DNA of 64,000 nt from Streptomyces sp. F001. Its GTDB lineage: Bacteria > Actinomycetota > Actinomycetes > Streptomycetales > Streptomycetaceae. Of this stretch, positions 55,966-64,000 are shown piece by piece. The stretch covers positions 62,001 to 126,000 of the forward strand of contig NZ_QZWF01000005.1 of NCBI RefSeq assembly GCF_004187715.1, in the 5' to 3' direction. The position numbers and the translations under genes were made by a program. The notes under the pieces were generated by a model, which was not told the DNA's origin, did no database searches, and saw only the letters and a program-made list of their open reading frames with translations. Numbering within the stretch: the first letter of the stretch is position 1; the number at the start of each line of letters is the position of its first letter.

Positions 55966-57366
55966 TCAGAACAGTTTGCCCGGGTTGAGGATGCCCAGCG
56001 GGTCGAAGACCTGTTTGACCGCGCGCTGCATCTCCACGCCCACGGGGCCGATCTCGCGCGCCAGCCATTCCTTCTTCAGGACGCCCACGCCGTGTTCGCC
56101 GGTGATCGTGCCGCCGAGTTCCAGGCCGAGGGCCATGATCTCGTCGAAGGACTCGCGGGCGCGCCGGGACTCGTCGGGGTTCTGTGCGTCGAAGCAGACC
56201 GTCGGGTGGGTGTTGCCGTCGCCCGCGTGGGCGACGACGCCGATGGTGAGCTGGTACTTCTCGGCGATGCGCTCGACGCCGTCGAGCATCTCGCCGAGCC
56301 TGGACCGGGGCACACACACGTCGTCGATCATCGTGGTGCCCTTGACGGCCTCGAGTGCGGTGAGCGACAACCGCCGTGCCTTGAGGAGCAGTTCGGACTC
56401 GGCCGCATCGTCGGCCGGGACGACCTCGGTGGCGCCGGCGGCCTCGCACAGCGCGCCGACGGCGGCGAGGTCTGCGGCCGGGTCGGGGGTGTCGAAGGCG
56501 GCGAGGAGGAGGGCCTCGGTGGTCTCCGGCAGGCCCATGTGCGCCATGTCGTTGACGGCCTTGACCGTCGTACGGTCCATCAGTTCGAGGAGGGACGGCA
56601 CGTGCCCGCCGGCCATGATCCGGCACACGGCGTCGCAGGCGGCGGCTCCGGAGGCGAACTCGGCGGCCAGCACCAGCTGCTGGAGCGGCTGCGGCTTCAG
56701 CGCCAGGATCGCCCGTACGACGATGCCGAGGGAGCCCTCGGAGCCCACGAACAGGCGTGTGAGGTCGTAACCGGCGACGCCCTTCGCGGTGCGCCGGCCG
56801 GTGGACATCAGCCGTCCGTCGGCCAGGACGACATCGAGTCCGAGGACGTACTCGGCGGTCACCCCGTACTTCACGCAGCACAGGCCGCCCGAGGCGGTGC
56901 CGATGTTGCCGCCGATGGTGCACATCTCCCAGCTGGAGGGGTCGGGAGGGTAGTACAGGCCGTGCTCGCCCACCGCGCGGGACAGAGCGGCGTTGATGAC
57001 GCCGGGTTCGACGACGGCGATGCGGTCGACCGGGTTGATCTCGATGATCCGGTCCATCTTCGTCAGGGACAGCACGATGCAGCCGTCGGAGGCGTTGGCC
57101 CCGCCGGACAGCCCGGTGCGGGCGCCCTGCGGGACGACCGGGACGCGCAGCTCGGTGGCGGTGCGCATGACGTGCTGGACCTGTTCGACGGTGCGCGGCA
57201 GCACGACCACGGCCGGGCTGCCGGCCGGGCAGAAGCTCGCCATGTCGTTGGCGTAGGAGGCGGTGACGTCGGGGTCGGTCAGGACGGCCTCGGCCGGCAG
57301 GCCCGCCAGCAGCCGGTCCGTGAGGTTGCCCTGCACTTCGTCGGAAGGGGCTTGGATACGGCTCAT
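55966..57366 (-). CDS. FAD-linked oxidase (glycolate oxidase/D-lactate dehydrogenase GlcD type)
   Basis: 466 residues. The PCMH/VAO FAD-binding domain has VVVLPRTVEQVQHVMRTATE, VVPQGARTGLSGGANASDGC, MCTIGGNIGTASGG and YDLTRLFVGSEGSLGIVVRA. The C-terminal cap has VVAHAGDGNTHPTVCFDAQN and GLELGGTITGEHGVGVLKKE, carrying the conserved active-site His residues. It oxidises a 2-hydroxy acid such as glycolate or D-lactate. It stands alone, convergent with ssgG. Confidence 0.9.
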   Translation of the reverse strand: MSRIQAPSDEVQGNLTDRLLAGLPAEAVLTDPDVTASYANDMASFCPAGSPAVVVLPRTVEQVQHVMRTATELRVPVVPQGARTGLSGGANASDGCIVLSLTKMDRIIEINPVDRIAVVEPGVINAALSRAVGEHGLYYPPDPSSWEMCTIGGNIGTASGGLCCVKYGVTAEYVLGLDVVLADGRLMSTGRRTAKGVAGYDLTRLFVGSEGSLGIVVRAILALKPQPLQQLVLAAEFASGAAACDAVCRIMAGGHVPSLLELMDRTTVKAVNDMAHMGLPETTEALLLAAFDTPDPAADLAAVGALCEAAGATEVVPADDAAESELLLKARRLSLTALEAVKGTTMIDDVCVPRSRLGEMLDGVERIAEKYQLTIGVVAHAGDGNTHPTVCFDAQNPDESRRARESFDEIMALGLELGGTITGEHGVGVLKKEWLAREIGPVGVEMQRAVKQVFDPLGILNPGKLF

Positions 57367-57464
57367 GATCACAGCGTGTCACCCGGGGCCATCGGTGTGA
57401 ACCCCGTCGACGGCACCCTCGGCGTGCCGGGACCCGGTCGTCGTACTGGCGCACAGTGTGCGGC

Positions 57465-58931
57465 ATGAAGACCGTCATGGAGACCGAGGAGACCCGGAAG
57501 AACCAGGAGCGCGACGAGGGTCGGAAGCGGGCGGGACGGCGTGACCCGCGGCGCCGTTCCCGGCTCCTCGCGGGTGTCGTGATCGGCTCGCTCGTGGGGT
57601 GCCTCTTCGTCGCCGGGGTGCTGGTGCTGCGGCCCGAGCGGCCCGAGCGGCCGGACCGCCCGCCGCGGCCCGCGCCGCGTCCGGCGGCACCGGCGATGAC
57701 CGCGGTCACGAACGGGATGCCGGCCGCGCCGGCCGAGCTGGAGGCGCTGATCGGCGACCGCGAGGCCCGGCTGCGGGCGCGGCCCACGGACGCCCGGTCG
57801 TGGGCGGTGCTGGGCGCGGCGTACGTCCAGCAGGGGCGGCGGACCGCCGACGCCACGAACTACCCGAAGGCCGAGCAGGCGCTGCGGATGTCCCTGAAGG
57901 TGCGGCCGCGCGGCAACGTCGACGCGCTGAACGGCATGGCGGCCCTGGCCGGCGCCCGCCGTGACTTCCGCACCGCGCGGAAGTGGGCGGAAGCGGCACT
58001 GAAGGCGGACCCCAAGAGGTGGACGACCTATCCGCTGCTGATCGACGCGTACACCGGCCTCGGTGACTACAAGGCGAGCCGGCGGACCCTCGAACGGCTC
58101 CAGGAACTGCACTCCGGCCCGGCGGTCATGGCCCGGGCGGCCGGCGTGTACTGGGACCGCGGCTGGCGCGAGGACGCGGCGGCGACCCTGTCCGACGCGG
58201 CGGCGGCCGCCGGGTCTCCGGCCGAGCGGGCGGCGTGGCTGGAGCAGGCCGGGCAGCTCGCCTGGGAACGCGGGGACCTCAAGGCGGCGCTGCGGTACTT
58301 CGAGGAGGCGGTGCGGCTCGATCCCGACCAGCGGGCCGCGCAGGCCGGGCAGGGGCGGGTGCTGGCGGCGCTGGGGCGGACGGCCCAGGCGCTGAGCGCC
58401 TACCGGGTGGCGCTCGACAAGCAGCCGTCGCCGGGTTACGCCCTGGAGCTGGGCGAGCTGTACGAGTCGCTGGGGCTGCAGGAGGCGGCGGGGGTGCAGT
58501 TCGAGCGGCTGCGGTCGCAGGTGCTCAGCGCCGCCGAGGGCGGGGTCGACGAGGAGCTGGTGCTCGGGCGGTTCGAGGCGGACCACGGTGATCCCGAGGC
58601 GGCGGTGGAGCGGCTGCGGGCCGAGTGGCGGCGCCAGCCCGGGCTCGCGGTGGCCGACGCGCTGGGGTGGGCGCTGCACCGGGCGGGCGCGCACGAGGAG
58701 GCGCTGTGGTTCGCGGAGCGGGCGACGAACAGGGAGCACGGGGGTGAGGTGCGCAGTGCGCTGTACTCGTACCACCGGGGGATGATCGAGAAGGAGCTGG
58801 GGCTGGACGGGCCCGCGCGGCGGCATCTGCGGGAGGCGCTGCGGATCAACCCGTACTTCTCGCCGTTGCATGTGCCCGTGGCCGAGGCGGCGCTGGGGGA
58901 GTTGGGTGAGCCGACCGAGGACGGCATGTAG
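57465..58931 (+). CDS. Membrane-anchored TPR protein
   Basis: 488 residues from ATG 57465. A charged cytosolic start, one TM helix (LLAGVVIGSLVGCLFVAGVL) and about ten TPR-like repeats, for example RSWAVLGAAYVQQGRRTADA, VDALNGMAALAGARRDFRTA, QLAWERGDLKAALRYFEEAV, RLDPDQRAAQAGQGRVLAAL and LEREALRINPYF-type ends. TPR solenoids mediate protein contacts. The partner is unknown. The gene is conserved next to hppD and ssgG in streptomycetes as I recall. Confidence 0.85.
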   Translation: MKTVMETEETRKNQERDEGRKRAGRRDPRRRSRLLAGVVIGSLVGCLFVAGVLVLRPERPERPDRPPRPAPRPAAPAMTAVTNGMPAAPAELEALIGDREARLRARPTDARSWAVLGAAYVQQGRRTADATNYPKAEQALRMSLKVRPRGNVDALNGMAALAGARRDFRTARKWAEAALKADPKRWTTYPLLIDAYTGLGDYKASRRTLERLQELHSGPAVMARAAGVYWDRGWREDAAATLSDAAAAAGSPAERAAWLEQAGQLAWERGDLKAALRYFEEAVRLDPDQRAAQAGQGRVLAALGRTAQALSAYRVALDKQPSPGYALELGELYESLGLQEAAGVQFERLRSQVLSAAEGGVDEELVLGRFEADHGDPEAAVERLRAEWRRQPGLAVADALGWALHRAGAHEEALWFAERATNREHGGEVRSALYSYHRGMIEKELGLDGPARRHLREALRINPYFSPLHVPVAEAALGELGEPTEDGM

Positions 58932-58976
58932 GAGCAGCGGCGGAGGCCGCCGCTGTCCTTGTCCCCAGCGCTCGGC

Positions 58977-60122
58977 TCAGAGGTTGCCGCGCCTTGCCTG
59001 CTCCCGCTCGATCGCCTCGAACAGCGCCTTGAAGTTGCCCTTGCCGAAGCCCATCGAGCCGTGGCGTTCGATGATCTCGAAGAAGACGGTCGGGCGGTCC
59101 TGGACCGGCTTGGTGAAGATCTGGAGCAGGTAGCCGTCCTCGTCACGGTCCGCGAGGATCTTCAGCTCGCGCAGGGTGTCGACGGGGACGCGGGTCTCGC
59201 CGACCCACGCCCCCAGGGTGTCGTAGTACGAGTCGGGCGTTTCCAGGAACTGCACGCCGGCCGCCCGCATCGTCCGTACCGTCTGGACGATGTCGCCCGT
59301 GTTGAGCGCGATGTGCTGGACGCCCGCGCCGCCGTAGAACTCCAGGTACTCGTCGATCTGGGACTTCTTCTTGGCGATGGCGGGCTCGTTGATCGGGAAC
59401 TTGACCTTGAGCGTCCCGTCGGCCACCACCTTGGACATCAGCGCGCTGTACTCGGTCGCGATGTCGTCGCCCACGAACTCCTTCATGTTCGTGAAGCCCA
59501 TGACCTTGTTGTAGAAGCCGACCCACTCGTTCATCCGGCCGAGTTCGACGTTGCCGACGCAGTGGTCGATGGCCTGGAAGGTGCGCTGGGCGGGCGGTTC
59601 GACGAGGGGCGCGGCGGCGACGAAGCCGGGGAGGTAGGGGCCGTCGTAGCCGGAGCGTTCGACCAGGGTGTGGCGGGTCCGGCCGTACGTGGCGATCGCG
59701 GCGAGGACCACCGTGCCGTGCTCGTCCTTCAGCTCGTACGGCTCGGCGACCGACCGGGCCCCGTGCTCGACGGCGTAGGCGTACGCGGCGCGTGCGTCGG
59801 GCACCTCGATGGCGAGGTCGATGACGCCGTCGCCGTGCTCGGCCACGTGCTCGGCGAGGAAGTGGCCCCAGGTGGTGGCGGGCTTGATCACCGACGTGAA
59901 CACGAAACGGGCGGAGCCGTTCTCCAGGACGTACGCAGCGGTCTCGCGGCTGCCGTTCTCCGGTCCGGAGTAGGCGACCAGGCGCATGCCGAAGGCGGTG
60001 GAGTAGTAGTGCGCCGCCTGCTTGGCGTTGCCCACGGCGAACACGACCGCGTCCATTCCCTTGACCGGGAAGGGGTCGGCCTGCCGTGCGGTGTCGGGAG
60101 TGTGGTGTGTGGTCTGCGTCAT
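58977..60122 (-). CDS. hppD: 4-hydroxyphenylpyruvate dioxygenase
   Basis: 381 residues from ATG 60122. Two VOC half-domains, with iron ligands His in AIDHCVGNVELGRMNEWVGF and VQHIALNTGDIVQTVRTMRA, and Glu in TVFFEIIERHG. The C-terminal GFGKGNFKALFEAIEREQ helix gates the active site. It converts 4-hydroxyphenylpyruvate to homogentisate in tyrosine catabolism. It is divergent from an Lrp/AsnC regulator, with candidate operator palindromes between. Confidence 0.95.
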   Translation of the reverse strand: MTQTTHHTPDTARQADPFPVKGMDAVVFAVGNAKQAAHYYSTAFGMRLVAYSGPENGSRETAAYVLENGSARFVFTSVIKPATTWGHFLAEHVAEHGDGVIDLAIEVPDARAAYAYAVEHGARSVAEPYELKDEHGTVVLAAIATYGRTRHTLVERSGYDGPYLPGFVAAAPLVEPPAQRTFQAIDHCVGNVELGRMNEWVGFYNKVMGFTNMKEFVGDDIATEYSALMSKVVADGTLKVKFPINEPAIAKKKSQIDEYLEFYGGAGVQHIALNTGDIVQTVRTMRAAGVQFLETPDSYYDTLGAWVGETRVPVDTLRELKILADRDEDGYLLQIFTKPVQDRPTVFFEIIERHGSMGFGKGNFKALFEAIEREQARRGNL

Positions 60123-60153
60123 AGCCGCAGCGTCTCTCCGGTCCCGCAAGGTG

Positions 60154-60181
60154 CGCAATAGTTTGCGTCCTTGCTGGGCAA
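60154..60181. promoter_or_regulatory. Candidate Lrp-family operators between hppD and its regulator
   Basis: CGCAA-TAGT-TTGCG (60154-60167) and TTGC-TGG-GCAA (60171-60181), two adjacent inverted repeats with TTGC/GCAA arms in the 124-bp divergent gap. Confidence 0.55.
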
Positions 60182-60246
60182 TGTGACCAGTGAGATGCCC
60201 GTATCGGCGGGCGTTGTGTACAGGATGACCAGCTGGGAGGCCCGCT

Positions 60247-60717
60247 GTGGCAATCGATCACCTGGACGGCCGCATCATCGTGCTGCTGGCCCGTGAGCCG
60301 CGGATCGGCGTGCTGGAGATGTCGCGGCGACTCGGCGTCGCGCGCGGCACGGTGCAGGCGCGGCTGGACCGGCTTCAGTCGAACGGCGTCATCCGCGGAT
60401 TCGGCCCGCAGGTGGACCCGGCGGCCCTCGGCTACCCCGTCACCGCCTTCGCCACCCTGCAGATCCGGCAGGGCCAAGGGCCCGACGTACGGGCCCATTT
60501 GGCGACCGTACCGGAGGTACTGGAGCTGCACACCACCACCGGCAGCGGCGACATGCTGTGCCGGCTGGTGGCCCGCTCCAACGCCGACCTTCAACGTGTG
60601 ATCGACCGGGTCGTCGGTTTTGATGGCATCGTCCGGGCCGCCACGGCGATCGTGATGGAGAACCCCGTTCCGCTGCGGATCATCCCGCTGGTGGAGCAGG
60701 CGGCGCTTCGGGAGTGA
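60247..60717 (+). CDS. Lrp/AsnC-family regulator, likely controlling hppD
   Basis: 156 residues from GTG 60247, with GGGAGG upstream. N-terminal HTH: IIVLLAREPRIGVLEMSRRL, GVARGTVQARLDRLQSNGVI; C-terminal RAM ligand domain: AFATLQIRQGQGPDVRAHLA, HTTTGSGDMLCRLVARSNAD, IVRAATAIVMENPVPLR. A divergent Lrp-type regulator of hppD is established in Streptomyces (the HpdR/HpdA type). Here, regulation of hppD is inferred from position and the shared palindromes. Confidence 0.9.
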   Translation: MAIDHLDGRIIVLLAREPRIGVLEMSRRLGVARGTVQARLDRLQSNGVIRGFGPQVDPAALGYPVTAFATLQIRQGQGPDVRAHLATVPEVLELHTTTGSGDMLCRLVARSNADLQRVIDRVVGFDGIVRAATAIVMENPVPLRIIPLVEQAALRE

Positions 60718-60763
60718 GCCACCGCGACCGGTGGGCGTGAGCAAGGCTGTGGGGTGATCGCGG

Positions 60764-61411
60764 GTGAACTTCTGGGAGTACCTCGGCAGCCGCCACCAGC
60801 AGCTGCTCACCGACGCCTACCAACACGCCAGCGCCGTCTTCCAGTGCATGGTCGTGGCGACTGTGCTGGGCGTGCTGATCGGCGTCGTCACCTACCGCTC
60901 GGAGCGGGCGGGCAACCTCGCCACCCTGACCACCTCTGCCATCCTGACCGTTCCGTCGCTGGCGATGATCGGTCTGCTGATCCCGGTCGTGGGGCTCGGC
61001 GTACCGCCGACGGTGATCGCACTGACGTTGTACGGGCTGCTGCCGATCGTGCGGAACGCGATCGTGGGGCTGCGCGGCGTGGACCCCACTCTGGTGGACG
61101 CGGCCACGGGCATCGGGATGTCCCGGCCGATGCGCCTGGTGCGGATCGAACTGCCGCTCGCCTGGCCGCCGATCCTGACCGGCATCCGGGTCTCGACGCA
61201 GATGCTGATGGGCATCGCGGCCATCGCGGCGTACGCCTCCGGCCCCGGCCTCGGCAATCTGATCTTCCGCGGCCTCGCGTCCCTGGGCAGCAAGAACGCG
61301 CTCAACCAGGTGCTCTCCGGCACGCTCGCGATCATCATCCTGGCCCTGCTGTTCGACGCCGTCTACGTCCTCATCGGACGGCTGACCATCCCCAGGGGGA
61401 TCCGTGCCTGA
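60764..61411 (+). CDS. OpuB/ProU-type ABC importer permease (first)
   Basis: 215 residues from GTG 60764. BPD-permease fold with five or six TM helices: AVFQCMVVATVLGVLIGVVT, AILTVPSLAMIGLLIPVVGL, GVPPTVIALTLYGLLPIVRN, and the EAA loop AATGIGMSRPMRLVRIELPL. Homologues (OpuBB/ProW, EgtU-like) import quaternary amines such as glycine betaine, choline or carnitine, or ergothioneine. It starts an operon: this permease, ATPase, second permease, binding protein, all overlapping. Confidence 0.9.
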   Translation: MNFWEYLGSRHQQLLTDAYQHASAVFQCMVVATVLGVLIGVVTYRSERAGNLATLTTSAILTVPSLAMIGLLIPVVGLGVPPTVIALTLYGLLPIVRNAIVGLRGVDPTLVDAATGIGMSRPMRLVRIELPLAWPPILTGIRVSTQMLMGIAAIAAYASGPGLGNLIFRGLASLGSKNALNQVLSGTLAIIILALLFDAVYVLIGRLTIPRGIRA

Positions 61412-62642
61412 GACGTCCACCAGGGGGGCCGCGATCGAGCTGGAGAACCTCAGCAAGCGCTACCCGGGCAACCCGGGCCCGGCTGTGGACAACGTCACCA
61501 TGCACATCAACGCGGGCGAGACCGTCATCTTCGTCGGTCCGTCCGGATGCGGAAAATCAACCACGCTCAAGATGATCAACAGGTTGATCGAGCCGAGCAG
61601 CGGTCGTATCCGGATCAACGAGGAAGACGTGACCCGCATGGATCCGGTCAAGCTGCGCCGCCATGTGGGGTACGCGATCCAGGCGTCCGGCCTGTTCCCG
61701 CACATGACGGTGGCGCAGAACATCGCGCTCGTCCCGAAGATGATCGGCTGGTCCAAGACGCGGATCCGGGAGCGGGTCGAGGAGATGCTCGACCTGGTCG
61801 GGCTCGACCCGCGCGAGTTCCACGGCCGCTATCCCCGCCAGCTGTCCGGAGGCCAGCAACAGCGGGTGGGCGTGGCCCGGGCGCTGGCCGCCGATCCGCC
61901 GGTGCTGCTGATGGACGAGCCGTTCGGCGCGGTGGACCCGATCACCCGGGACCACCTCCAGGACGAGCTGATCCGGCTGCAGCGCGAGCTGCACAAGACG
62001 ATCGTGTTCGTCACGCACGACTTCGACGAGGCGATCAAGCTCGGCGACCGGATCGCGGTGCTGCGGGAGCGCTCGCACATCGCGCAGTTCGACACCCCGG
62101 AGGCGATCCTCACCAACCCGGCGGACGACTTCGTCTCCGGCTTCGTCGGCGCCGGGGCGGCGCTGAAACGGCTGAACCTGACCCGCGTACGGGATGTGGA
62201 GATCACCGACTACCCGACGGTGACCGTCGACGACCCGCTCCAGTCCATCTTCAGCCTGCTCCGCTCCAGCGGCACCAACGAGATCCTCCTGCTGGACAAG
62301 CGGGGCCGCCCGTACAAGTGGCTCAGACGTGGCGACCTGATGCGGGCCAAGGGCTCGCTGGCGCGCGCGGGCACGCTCGTGTACGACACGGTGACCCGGG
62401 ACGCCACGCTGCGGGACGCGCTGGAGGCGGTGCTCACGGACAGCGCCGGGCGGGTGGCGGTGACCGGGCGGCGCGGCGAGTACACCGGCGTCGTCGACAT
62501 GGAGACGCTCATCAACTCCGTGCACGAGTTGCTGGAGGCCGACCGGCTGGAGGCCATGGCGCACCAGCACGACCTGGAGGAGGCGAGGGCCGCCCAGACG
62601 CATGCCGAGCAGGAGGGCAACGCAGGGGAGGCGAAGGCGTGA
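61404..62642 (+). CDS. OpuB/ProU-type ABC importer ATPase with CBS region
   Basis: 412 residues from GTG 61404, overlapping the permease by eight bases. Walker A IFVGPSGCGKSTTLKMINRL, signature RYPRQLSGGQQQRVGVARAL, Walker B PPVLLMDEPFGAVDPITRDH, H-loop FVTHDFDEAIKLG. Residues about 270-385 form a CBS-type regulatory region (DYPTVTVDDPLQSIFSLLRS, TNEILLLDKRGRPYKWLRRG, DATLRDALEAVLTD), as in OpuA/ProV where it senses ionic strength. A charged C-terminal helix follows. Confidence 0.93.
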   Translation: MPETSTRGAAIELENLSKRYPGNPGPAVDNVTMHINAGETVIFVGPSGCGKSTTLKMINRLIEPSSGRIRINEEDVTRMDPVKLRRHVGYAIQASGLFPHMTVAQNIALVPKMIGWSKTRIRERVEEMLDLVGLDPREFHGRYPRQLSGGQQQRVGVARALAADPPVLLMDEPFGAVDPITRDHLQDELIRLQRELHKTIVFVTHDFDEAIKLGDRIAVLRERSHIAQFDTPEAILTNPADDFVSGFVGAGAALKRLNLTRVRDVEITDYPTVTVDDPLQSIFSLLRSSGTNEILLLDKRGRPYKWLRRGDLMRAKGSLARAGTLVYDTVTRDATLRDALEAVLTDSAGRVAVTGRRGEYTGVVDMETLINSVHELLEADRLEAMAHQHDLEEARAAQTHAEQEGNAGEAKA

Positions 62643-63499
62643 CCACCTCTTCGGACCAGAACCGGCCGGCGGGCGAGCACGACGTCGAGGGCCACCCCTA
62701 CCTGGAGGAGGGCGAGCTCCCGGACGACCAGGAGCCGCCGCCCCCGCCGAGTCCGACGGCCCCCCGGATCAGCTGGCAGAAGCTGACCGTGCTGCCCGCG
62801 TTCCTGGTGGCGCTGCTGCTCGCGACCTGGCTGTGGTTCGCGCAGGCCGACCTGGACACGATCTCCGAGAACGCGCTGTCCGGCGGCCGGGTGTCCAAGG
62901 CGCTGTGGCAGCACATCGAACTGACCGTGATCTCCACCTTCTTCGTGCTGATCATCGCCATCCCGCTGGGCATCCTGCTCACCCGCAAGGCCTTCCGCAG
63001 GGCAACCCCGGCGGCCATGGCGATCGCCAACATGGGCCAGGCGACCCCGGCGATCGGCCTGCTCGCCCTGCTGGTGATCTGGCTGGGCATCGGCCGCAGG
63101 GCGGCCCTGATCGGCATCATCGTCTACGCCGTGCTGCCGGTGCTGTCGAACACCATCACCGGCCTGAAGGCCAACGACCCGACCCTGCTGGAGGCCGCGC
63201 GGGGCATCGGCATGTCCCCGACGGGGGTGCTGAGGCAGGTCGAACTCCCCCTGGCGGTCCCACTGATCCTGGCCGGCGTTCGTACGGCGCTGGTCCTGAA
63301 CGTCGGTACGGCGACCCTGGCGGCCTTCGGCGGAGGCGGCGGACTGGGCGTGCTGATCACCACCGGCATCACCAGCCAGCGGATGCCGGTGCTGGTGCTG
63401 GGCTCGATCCTCACCGTCTCGCTGGCCCTGCTGGTGGACTGGATGGCCTCGCTGGCGGAACTGCTGCTGCGGCCGCGGGGGTTGGAGGTGGGGCGATGA
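62639..63499 (+). CDS. OpuB/ProU-type ABC importer permease (second)
   Basis: 286 residues from GTG 62639, overlapping the previous stop (GTGA). An acidic, Pro-rich cytosolic N-terminus of about 45 residues (EEGELPDDQEPPPPP) precedes TM helices (LTVLPAFLVALLLATWLWFA, LTVISTFFVLIIAIPLGILL, MGQATPAIGLLALLVIWLGI) and the EAA loop AARGIGMSPTGVLRQVELPL. It forms the heterodimeric channel with the first permease. Confidence 0.92.
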   Translation: MTTSSDQNRPAGEHDVEGHPYLEEGELPDDQEPPPPPSPTAPRISWQKLTVLPAFLVALLLATWLWFAQADLDTISENALSGGRVSKALWQHIELTVISTFFVLIIAIPLGILLTRKAFRRATPAAMAIANMGQATPAIGLLALLVIWLGIGRRAALIGIIVYAVLPVLSNTITGLKANDPTLLEAARGIGMSPTGVLRQVELPLAVPLILAGVRTALVLNVGTATLAAFGGGGGLGVLITTGITSQRMPVLVLGSILTVSLALLVDWMASLAELLLRPRGLEVGR

Positions 63500-64000
63500 G
63501 GCGCGGGTGTCTGCTGCTGGCCGGGCTGCTGGTCGCCGCCTCCGGCTGCGGCCTGACCAGCGGTTCGCCGATGGTGGACGACGTGCAGCCCGGCTCGATC
63601 GGACAGGGCGAGCCGCTGAAGGGCGCCGATCTGACCGTGACGTCGAAGGAGTTCACCGAGCAGCTCATCCTCGGCGCGATCATGGGCATCGCCTTCGAGG
63701 CGGCCGGTGCGAACGTCCTGGACCGCACCGGCATCCAGGGCTCCGTGGGCTCCCGCGAGGCGGTCAAGAGCGGTGACGCGGACGGCGTCTACGAGTACAC
63801 CGGCACCGCCTGGATCACGTACATGGGCAACAGCGAGCCCATCACCGACCCCCGGCAGCAGTGGCAGGCGGTGCACGACGCGGACCTGAGGAACGGCCTG
63901 ACCTGGCTGCCGCCGGCGTCCCTCAACAACACCTACGCCCTGGCGATGAACCAGGCCAACTTCAAGAAGTACGGCACGCGGACCCTCTCCGACGTGGCCG
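63496..64000 (+). CDS. Quaternary-amine-type substrate-binding lipoprotein (3' partial)
   Basis: ATG 63496 overlaps the permease stop (ATGA); 168 codons are visible before the window ends. Signal with lipobox VAASGC, then the OpuAC/ProX-like start LTVTSKEFTEQLILGAIMGI, NVLDRTGIQGSVGSREAVKS, GDADGVYEYTGTAWITYMGN and NNTYALAMNQ. The YEYTGT motif is typical of OpuBC/EgtU-type binding proteins. Ligand could be betaine, choline or ergothioneine. Confidence 0.92.
   Translation, partial: MRRGCLLLAGLLVAASGCGLTSGSPMVDDVQPGSIGQGEPLKGADLTVTSKEFTEQLILGAIMGIAFEAAGANVLDRTGIQGSVGSREAVKSGDADGVYEYTGTAWITYMGNSEPITDPRQQWQAVHDADLRNGLTWLPPASLNNTYALAMNQANFKKYGTRTLSDVA

Overview
The window is very GC-rich, its start codons are often GTG, and stop/start overlaps such as ATGA and GTGA are common. 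Its conserved part carries the gene set of a Streptomyces chromosome: ssgG, the nagF-nagE1-nagE2 GlcNAc transporter with DasR-type operators, cysO-cysM-mec, clpS, rph-rdgB and hppD next to an Lrp-family regulator. I therefore read it as Streptomyces chromosome. An accessory segment at the left (about 1-20 kb) runs into a conserved core (about 22-64 kb).

Accessory part (1-20 kb). The window opens inside a three-gene module: a NACHT/STAND-type NTPase with a C-terminal FGE-like domain (5' end outside the window), a small cold-shock/OB-like protein, and a protein ending in two membrane helices. The three are joined by ATGA and GTGA overlaps. This layout looks like a sensor-switch-membrane effector conflict (anti-phage) system and is the most interesting content here. 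A 139-bp piece of the 3' end of the effector gene (44 codons plus stop) recurs at 13.05 kb at about 92% identity, with mostly synonymous changes. The 9.5 kb between the two copies is patchwork: two secreted repeat proteins, IS256-type and IS5-type transposase scars, broken genes, a MarR/dienelactone hydrolase pair with two clear operators, a GNAT protein, a peptidoglycan-binding-like protein cut by an IS scar, and a large beta-repeat membrane protein. LysR/enone reductase, CPBP protease, quinone reductase, methyltransferase and SDR genes follow.

Middle part (19.8-37.6 kb). This holds DUF2267 and Hsp20 stress genes, an alginate-lyase-like gene spread over two reading frames, DUF445, an SGNH hydrolase, a DUF1707 protein, an ABC exporter, a class A penicillin-binding protein, and a Gdx-type guanidinium exporter behind a guanidine-III riboswitch. 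A GroES-like protein, DUF3618 and peroxiredoxin genes, tandem HNH endonuclease genes, tRNA-Leu(UAG), rdgB, a lipoprotein and rph follow.

Right part (37.6-64 kb). The nag PTS genes have dre sites. After them come an MBL hydrolase, a membrane-anchored PemK-like protein, and the cysM-cysO-mec sulfur-carrier locus with a 31-residue leader peptide. Next are an amino-acid permease, DUF2017-clpS, the NAD salvage pair pncB-pncA, a secreted M6 protease, two RDD proteins (one frameshifted), ssgG, an FAD oxidase, a TPR protein, hppD and its Lrp-type neighbour. An OpuB/ProU-type ABC importer operon is cut by the window end.

Several genes (quinone reductase, DUF2267, alginate lyase, first HNH gene, second RDD gene) show reading-frame breaks in G/C-rich tracts. 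They are either pseudogenes or homopolymer sequencing errors, and read-level data would be needed to tell which.
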